From assembly GCA_016930175.1 (NCBI GenBank), contig JAFGHJ010000009.1, positions 1-36,590 on the forward strand: 36,590 bases of DNA. The letters run 5' to 3'. Source of the stretch: Caldifarciminota bacterium (lineage in GTDB: Bacteria; Hydrothermota; UBA3072). Shown here piece after piece: positions 32,050 through 36,590 of the stretch (position 1 is the stretch's first letter; the number at the start of each line of letters is the position of its first letter). Position numbers and translations under genes: made by a program. The notes under the pieces are model-generated. The model worked only from the letters and a program-made list of their open reading frames with translations. It was not told where the DNA came from and made no database searches.

Positions 32050-32919
32050 TTGATAGAAAAGAATAGGAATAAGAAAGATCTCGAAAAAGAACTTAAAATG
32101 CTCCGTGAGAAACTTGAAGAAGCCCAGTTCAAGGGTACCTTGCTTGATGCTCTCCTGGAGCACATTCCGGACCGTATTTATTTTAAAGATAAGGAAAGTC
32201 GTTTTTGGGAAGTAAGCAAATCAAAGGCCGAAGGTACAGGCCTTTCCAGAGAAGAATTTAGAGGTAAAACGGATTTCGACTTTTTCTCCGAAGAAGAAGC
32301 GAAGACGATGCGTGAAGACGAAGCAAGAATAATGAAGACGGGAAAACCTGTAGTTGACAAAGTGCAAAAAATCGAAATGCCGGATGGTAAAGAAAGATGG
32401 TTTTCCGCCACAAAAGTTCCTTTTTACGACAAAAAAGGAAATGTTATAGGTACATTAGGGATCACAAGAGATGTTACCAGGTTAAAGACCCTTGAATTGG
32501 AAAAACAGGAAAAAATAGAAGCTCAAAAAGCAGAACTCATAGAGCTTTCAACCCCTGTAATCGATGTATGGGAAGGTGTTCTTACGGTTCCTGTATTGGG
32601 TTCGTTGGATAGCGAGAGAGCATCTAGGATTTCCGAGGCTCTTTTGACTGAGATAGTGGAAAAGAGAGCAACTGCGGCTATTATAGATATTTCCGGGATA
32701 AGCGCGGTAGATAGTGCTGTTGCCGACCGGTTGATACGTACGGCGAAAGCGGTGAGATTGGTGGGTGCGGAGGCTATATTGACCGGAGTCGGAGTGGAGA
32801 TAGCCCAGACAATTGCCGATCTCGGAATCGACATGGAAGGGCTTAAGACGATGTCCACATTGAAAGATGGTTTGAAATATGTTATTAATCGTAAAAAAGA
32901 AATTCTATCATATAAGTAA
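32050..32919 (+). CDS. RsbR-like stressosome protein, PAS-STAS (copy 1)
   Basis: A 289-residue protein starting at TTG, supported by AGGAGG at 7 nt spacing. A coiled coil (1-28) precedes a PAS domain (~30-150: HIPDRIYFKDKESRFWEVSK, RGKTDFDFF, GITRDVT). A linker and an RsbR-type STAS domain follow (~165-287: ELSTPVIDVWEGVLTVPVLG, DISGISAVDSAVADR, EIAQTIADLGID). S222 sits where RsbR has its kinase-targeted Thr; T254 matches the second conserved Thr. RsbR paralogs form the stressosome scaffold with RsbS and sense signals through the N-terminal domain; here a PAS domain would be the sensor. It heads the cluster to 36590. Confidence 0.85.
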   Translation: MIEKNRNKKDLEKELKMLREKLEEAQFKGTLLDALLEHIPDRIYFKDKESRFWEVSKSKAEGTGLSREEFRGKTDFDFFSEEEAKTMREDEARIMKTGKPVVDKVQKIEMPDGKERWFSATKVPFYDKKGNVIGTLGITRDVTRLKTLELEKQEKIEAQKAELIELSTPVIDVWEGVLTVPVLGSLDSERASRISEALLTEIVEKRATAAIIDISGISAVDSAVADRLIRTAKAVRLVGAEAILTGVGVEIAQTIADLGIDMEGLKTMSTLKDGLKYVINRKKEILSYK

Positions 32920-32964
32920 TTTTTGAAACGGGAGCATTTTATTTGATGATTGGGAGGTAATATT

Positions 32965-34176
32965 TTGGCGGAAAAAAATAATATAAAAGAGATAGAGAAA
33001 TTACGCAGGGAGAACGAAGAGTATAAAAAATTGATAGAGGAAATGAGTGAGGGTTTTGCTTATCTTGAAGAAGATTTAACATTTTCATTCTCAAACCCTG
33101 CTTGTGATAGTGTTTTTGGGGTAACTGAAGGGAAATTGATGGGTAGAAAATTAACTGATTTTTTAAGTCCCGAGTCTTTAAAAGAAGCGAAAAAGAATAT
33201 TATAACAAAGGAAAAGGGAAAAAAGAGCGTGTTTGAGATAGAAGTGAATGCCGGAGACGGTGAAAGGCGTTATTTGTTAACGAGGTCAAATCCGCGTTTC
33301 GATGATAAGGGTCGGTTTGCAGGTTCATTTGTTTTTTTCTATAATATAACAAAAAGGGTAAAGTTGGAAGAGGAACTCATTTTTGAAAGAGGTTTATTAA
33401 ATTCACTTCTTAATACAATTCCCGATCATATCTACTTTAAGGACGAAAAGAGCCGTTTTATAAAAGTGAGTAAATCGCTCGCTGATTGGTTCAATGTTAA
33501 AAGCGTGGACGGTTTAATGGGAAAAACAGATTTCGATTTTTTTACCGAGGAACATGCAAGACCTGCTTTTGAAGATGAACAGAAAATAATGAAGACCGGT
33601 AATGCAATCGAAGGAAAGGTTGAAAAAGAGACTCATCCCGATGGTAGAGTCACCTGGGTTTCGACAACTAAAGTTCCCAGATACGATAAAAAAGGAAATG
33701 TAATTGGTATTACAGGTATTTCCAGAGATATAACGGAAAAGAAGCTGTGGGAGGAGGAAAGAGAGAAGAAATTAGAAGCACAGCGGGAAGAACTCATTGA
33801 ACTTTCAACGCCTGTAATCGATGTTTGGGAAGGTGTACTAACCGTTCCAATATTGGGGTCTCTGGATAGCGAGAGAGCATCTAGGATTTCTGAGAGTTTG
33901 TTAACCCAGATAGTTGAAGAGAGGGCTGATGTAGCTATTATAGATATTTCCGGAATATCTGCTGTGGATAGCGCTGTCGCCGACCGATTGATACGTACGG
34001 CGAAAGCGGTAAGGCTGGTGGGTGCGATGGCCATATTGACCGGTGTAGGAGTGGAGATAGCCCAGACAATTGCCGATCTCGGAATCGATATGGGTGGTCT
34101 TAAGACAATGGCTACGCTGAAAGATGGTTTGAGATATGTTATTTCACGAAACAATGTAAAGGAAAAAGAGGATTAA
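32965..34176 (+). CDS. RsbR-like stressosome protein, PAS-PAS-STAS (copy 2)
   Basis: A 403-residue paralog of copy 1 with two tandem PAS domains (~20-130 and ~138-260) before the RsbR-type STAS domain. I place the start at TTG 32965, which has GGGAGG 7 nt upstream; a TTG at 32950 lies before that site and is unlikely. The second PAS and the STAS domain closely match copies 1 and 3, including stretches of identical DNA. The first PAS (EMSEGFAYLEEDLTFSFSNP) is of a different sequence type, so two signals may be integrated. The Ser/Thr positions of the STAS domain match copy 1. Confidence 0.85.
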   Translation: MAEKNNIKEIEKLRRENEEYKKLIEEMSEGFAYLEEDLTFSFSNPACDSVFGVTEGKLMGRKLTDFLSPESLKEAKKNIITKEKGKKSVFEIEVNAGDGERRYLLTRSNPRFDDKGRFAGSFVFFYNITKRVKLEEELIFERGLLNSLLNTIPDHIYFKDEKSRFIKVSKSLADWFNVKSVDGLMGKTDFDFFTEEHARPAFEDEQKIMKTGNAIEGKVEKETHPDGRVTWVSTTKVPRYDKKGNVIGITGISRDITEKKLWEEEREKKLEAQREELIELSTPVIDVWEGVLTVPILGSLDSERASRISESLLTQIVEERADVAIIDISGISAVDSAVADRLIRTAKAVRLVGAMAILTGVGVEIAQTIADLGIDMGGLKTMATLKDGLRYVISRNNVKEKED

Positions 34177-34177
34177 G

Positions 34178-34546
34178 ATGGCAAGATTAACACGTATGCA
34201 TTTAGGAGATATTCTTGTTGTTCCTATTCAGGAAGAACTTCATGATACTGCTGCAGAGGAAGCCGGTGAAAAGATAATAAGAGAGGCGGATAATTCTAAA
34301 ATTAAAGGAGTTGCTATAGATATTTCAGCTCTTGATATCGTGGATAGTTTTCTAGGCAGGTTGCTGCAGAAAATTGCCTGGGGACTCAAGGCTATGGGCA
34401 AGGAAGTTATACTTGTGGGTATTCAGCCGGAAGTTGCAGTTGCGCTCGTCGAACTTGGCTTATATCTCGAAGAAATAAATACTGCGTTCGAACTTGATTC
34501 GGCTTTGGAAAAATTAAGGGAGATGATAAAAAAAGGTTCTAGATGA
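34178..34546 (+). CDS. rsbS: RsbS-like stressosome STAS protein
   Basis: A 122-residue stand-alone STAS protein. AIDISALDIVDSFLGRLLQ carries the phosphorylated Ser (S57) of RsbS, followed by VILVGIQPEVAVALVELGL. In the characterised system RsbS forms the stressosome core with RsbR and holds the RsbT kinase until it is phosphorylated. It starts 2 nt after the RsbR copy 2 stop and is followed by RsbT after 1 nt, the conserved R-S-T order. Confidence 0.88.
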   Translation: MARLTRMHLGDILVVPIQEELHDTAAEEAGEKIIREADNSKIKGVAIDISALDIVDSFLGRLLQKIAWGLKAMGKEVILVGIQPEVAVALVELGLYLEEINTAFELDSALEKLREMIKKGSR

Positions 34547-34547
34547 A

Positions 34548-34937
34548 ATGAAAGAGGAAATTCTACGCATTCCCATCAATAAAGAGATAGATGTCTTAAT
34601 TGCCAGGCGGGAAATAAAAAGTGAGGCGGAACGTATAGGTTTCCGCTGGATAGATCAGACAAGGATTGCTACAGCTGTTTCTGAACTTACAAGAAATATT
34701 ATAAAACATGCTTACCGGGGAGAGGTAGTAGTTAATAAGGATGATGGGGGTATAGAGATAATATGCCAGGATGAAGGACCTGGCATTCCTGATGTTGAGC
34801 AAGCTTTAGAAAAGGGATTCAGCACTACGAATTCGCTTGGTATTGGGCTTATCGGCGCCAAACATCTTATGGACGATTTTAAAATTGAGAGTAACGATAG
34901 AGGAACAACAATAACTGCTTACAAGAAGTTGAAATGA
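34548..34937 (+). CDS. rsbT: RsbT-like switch protein/serine kinase
   Basis: A 129-residue GHKL-type kinase. The N box ELTRNIIKHAY (E46, N50), G1 box DEGPGIPD (75-82) and G2 box NSLGIGLIGAK (95-105) are intact. RsbT phosphorylates RsbS and RsbR and, once released, activates a downstream partner (RsbU or a fused output). No RsbU, anti-sigma factor or sigma factor is in the window. It overlaps the next gene by 4 nt. Confidence 0.88.
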   Translation: MKEEILRIPINKEIDVLIARREIKSEAERIGFRWIDQTRIATAVSELTRNIIKHAYRGEVVVNKDDGGIEIICQDEGPGIPDVEQALEKGFSTTNSLGIGLIGAKHLMDDFKIESNDRGTTITAYKKLK

Positions 34938-35923
34938 GTATAAAAAGAATATTCCCCTCCATAGAGTTTGTTGTCAGTTCTGATGAAGATATTTGCAGAG
35001 TTCGTTCGGAGATGAGTAAATTCGCAGGAAAAATAAGGTTGACTGAGAAGGAATTGGAGGAACTCAGAATTGTTATAACGGAGATTTCAAAGAATATAAT
35101 AAAGCATAGTTCCTCAGGTAAGTTGAGTATTTCTTTCGGAGAAGATGAGGAAAAAGGTGTTTATATCGTAGCGGAAAACCCGACTAATAATCATAATACG
35201 ACAGAAATCTTCGACGACGGTTACAGTACAGCCAATACGCTCGGGATAGGTCTGGGTGCGGTGAAAAGATTATTGACAGACGTTAAAGTTAAAGTAGAAG
35301 ATGGAAAATTTATTTTGACCGGTAAGAAAATATTTTCAGAGAAGAAAGATAACATTATACAAACCAGTGTCTATAGCCGTCCCAAGCCGGGTTTTAAAAG
35401 TAACGGAGATGCTTATTTTATAAAAAGGTATGAAGATTATGCTGTAGTGGCGGTTGTGGACGGTATTGGTCATGGAGACAAAGCCAGCGAGGCAAGTAGC
35501 ATAGCTTTAAAGGTTATCGAAGATCAGTTTAAAGATGAGCTTGAACAAGTTGTTCTCACGATACATAGAAGGCTGCACGGCAGCAGAGGCTGTGTTATAG
35601 GTATTGTTCGTATGAGCAAAGAGGGTAAAATAGAGTATCTTGGAGTGGGAAACATCCGCACGCAGATCTATACTCCGGAAATGTATAAGCGTCTTGTCTC
35701 GTTTGACGGTTTATTGGGCAGTAATATTAGAACTCTTAGGACAGACCATCTTACTCTTAGCAGACCTTGTTTGATAGTTTTGCATTCTGACGGAGTAACA
35801 TCCTTTAATTTTGAAGATAAACGCATCGTGTATAGGCCTGTTATGGAGGTTGCAAAAGAATCTTTTGAAAAATACAAGAAGAGTTCAGATGATGCTACGC
35901 TTTTAATCGCGCGCGTCCCGTAA
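34934..35923 (+). CDS. RsbT-like domain fused to RsbX/SpoIIE-type phosphatase
   Basis: A 329-residue fusion. Residues ~1-135 are a GHKL ATPase-like domain with an N box (EISKNIIKHSS, E50, N54) and a G2 box (NTLGIGLGAVK). At the G1 box, where DxGxG is expected, the sequence is AENPTNN (80-86), so nucleotide turnover is questionable. Residues ~145-329 are a PP2C/SpoIIE phosphatase: SNGDAYF, AVVDGIGHG (D176), LHSDGVTSF and SSDDATLLIARV. RsbX-type phosphatases remove phosphate from RsbR and RsbS and reset the stressosome; this fusion may combine docking by the RsbT-like domain with the reset activity. ATGA overlap with RsbT. Confidence 0.83.
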   Translation: MSIKRIFPSIEFVVSSDEDICRVRSEMSKFAGKIRLTEKELEELRIVITEISKNIIKHSSSGKLSISFGEDEEKGVYIVAENPTNNHNTTEIFDDGYSTANTLGIGLGAVKRLLTDVKVKVEDGKFILTGKKIFSEKKDNIIQTSVYSRPKPGFKSNGDAYFIKRYEDYAVVAVVDGIGHGDKASEASSIALKVIEDQFKDELEQVVLTIHRRLHGSRGCVIGIVRMSKEGKIEYLGVGNIRTQIYTPEMYKRLVSFDGLLGSNIRTLRTDHLTLSRPCLIVLHSDGVTSFNFEDKRIVYRPVMEVAKESFEKYKKSSDDATLLIARVP

Positions 35924-35940
35924 CACTTAAAACCTTTAAA

Positions 35941-36000
35941 GGTTGAAAATTGAATAGCAAAATGGAAAATTATAAATTAAAGTTTAAAAATAAAAATTGG
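35941..36000 (+). repeat. Decayed A/T-rich heptamer stretch
   Basis: ATTGAAT/ATGGAAA/ATTGGAAA-like units related to the array at 10293-10334. They lie between the phosphatase gene and RsbR copy 3. The phase is not kept throughout. Confidence 0.4.
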
Positions 36001-36034
36001 AAAGTTACAGGTATTATTATACAGGAGGTTAATA

Positions 36035-36590
36035 ATGGCTAAGAAACAAAAAAGTATAGCGGAACTGGAAAAAAGATTAGCCGCTTTAGAAAAAGAGAAT
36101 AAGGAATTGAAACTTGATAGGGGTTTATTGAGTTCTCTTTTGGAACATATTCCGGAAAACGTCTATTTCAAAGATAGAGAGAGTAAATTCGTAAGGATAA
36201 GTAAAGCTTTTTCCGATTATATGGGATTTAAAAAACCGGATGACATAATCGGGAAAACCGATTTCGATCTTTTCGATGAGGAACATGCAAGACCTGCTTT
36301 TGAAGATGAACAGAAAATAATGAAGACAGGAAAACCTCTGCAGAAAGAAGAGAAAGAAGTTTATACCGACGGAAGTGAAAAATGGGTAGAGACAACTAAG
36401 GTTCCCAGGTACGATGAAAAGGGCAAGATTGTGGGGACTTTTGGAATTTCAAGAGATATTACCGGCAAGAAACTCTGGGAAATGGAAAGAGAAAAGAAAT
36501 TAGCGGCACAGCGGGAGGAGCTCATAGAACTGTCAACCCCTGTAATCGATGTCTGGGAAGGCGTTCTCACTGTTCCTATATTGGGTTCGC
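36035..36590 (+). CDS. RsbR-like stressosome protein, PAS-STAS (copy 3, 3' partial)
   Basis: An ATG with AGGAGG 7-8 nt upstream (36022-36027) opens a frame with no stop to the window end (185 codons). A coiled coil (1-28) precedes a PAS domain (HIPENVYFKDRESKFVRISK, GKTDFDLF, GISRDIT) and the start of the STAS domain (ELSTPVIDVWEGVLTVPILG). DNA at 36278-36327 is identical over 50 nt to copy 2 at 33547-33596. A third sensor variant in the same cluster is the simplest reading. Confidence 0.85.
   Translation, partial: MAKKQKSIAELEKRLAALEKENKELKLDRGLLSSLLEHIPENVYFKDRESKFVRISKAFSDYMGFKKPDDIIGKTDFDLFDEEHARPAFEDEQKIMKTGKPLQKEEKEVYTDGSEKWVETTKVPRYDEKGKIVGTFGISRDITGKKLWEMEREKKLAAQREELIELSTPVIDVWEGVLTVPILGS

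Overview
The window looks like a chromosomal segment of an uncultivated, AT-rich, Gram-negative-type bacterium. The type-IX-like C-terminal sorting domain on a giant repeat protein, the OmpA-like protein, the bifunctional penicillin-binding protein and the many leaderless promoters fit the WOR-3/Stahlbacteria-Cloacimonadota kind of lineage. That placement is inference only: no rRNA, tRNA or taxonomic marker was found.

Layout. (1) 1-5945: the 3' part of a giant secreted propeller/Ig-like protein whose start lies upstream. (2) 6.1-17.4 kb: an accessory island. It holds three AbiE-type (AbiEi/AbiEii) toxin-antitoxin modules (one inverted and with reversed gene order), a DUF433/PIN-like pair whose toxin is frameshifted, a Phd/RelE-like pair, an exported YARHG/propeller protein, two paralogous small membrane proteins, one further exported protein, a HEPN-like protein and a zinc-finger HNH-like protein. 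(3) 17.9-21.1 kb: a three-gene glycolipid/envelope operon (MGDG-synthase-type glycosyltransferase, extended SDR epimerase, UPF0104 membrane protein). (4) 21.2-27.0 kb, minus strand: HEAT-like and HD-GYP-like proteins that seem to share an N-terminal domain, a PLD+OB nuclease-like protein, a small membrane protein and gcvPB. (5) 27.7-31.7 kb: a class A PBP, an OmpA/MotB-like protein and a short SerA-type dehydrogenase. (6) 32.0 kb to the end: a stressosome locus (three PAS-STAS RsbR-like proteins, the last cut by the window edge, plus RsbS, RsbT and an RsbT-like/RsbX-like fusion).

The most unusual feature is the non-coding DNA. Nearly every intergenic gap is built of degenerate tandem arrays with a strict 7- or 8-nt period. 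Each array uses its own word, and several words recur in the same order at distant sites on either strand. Two such composites lie in frame inside the giant gene, and two other arrays supply the last codons and stop codon of genes. One heptamer array is followed by a small hairpin whose stem is conserved in shape but not in sequence, and then by a CCCCTTGACT promoter element.

A second theme is promoter architecture. Recognisable -35/-10 pairs stand 7-9 nt before the start codon of several genes, so these mRNAs should be leaderless. Two related leader cassettes, each with such a promoter and a tiny ORF, precede the two type II toxin-antitoxin pairs.
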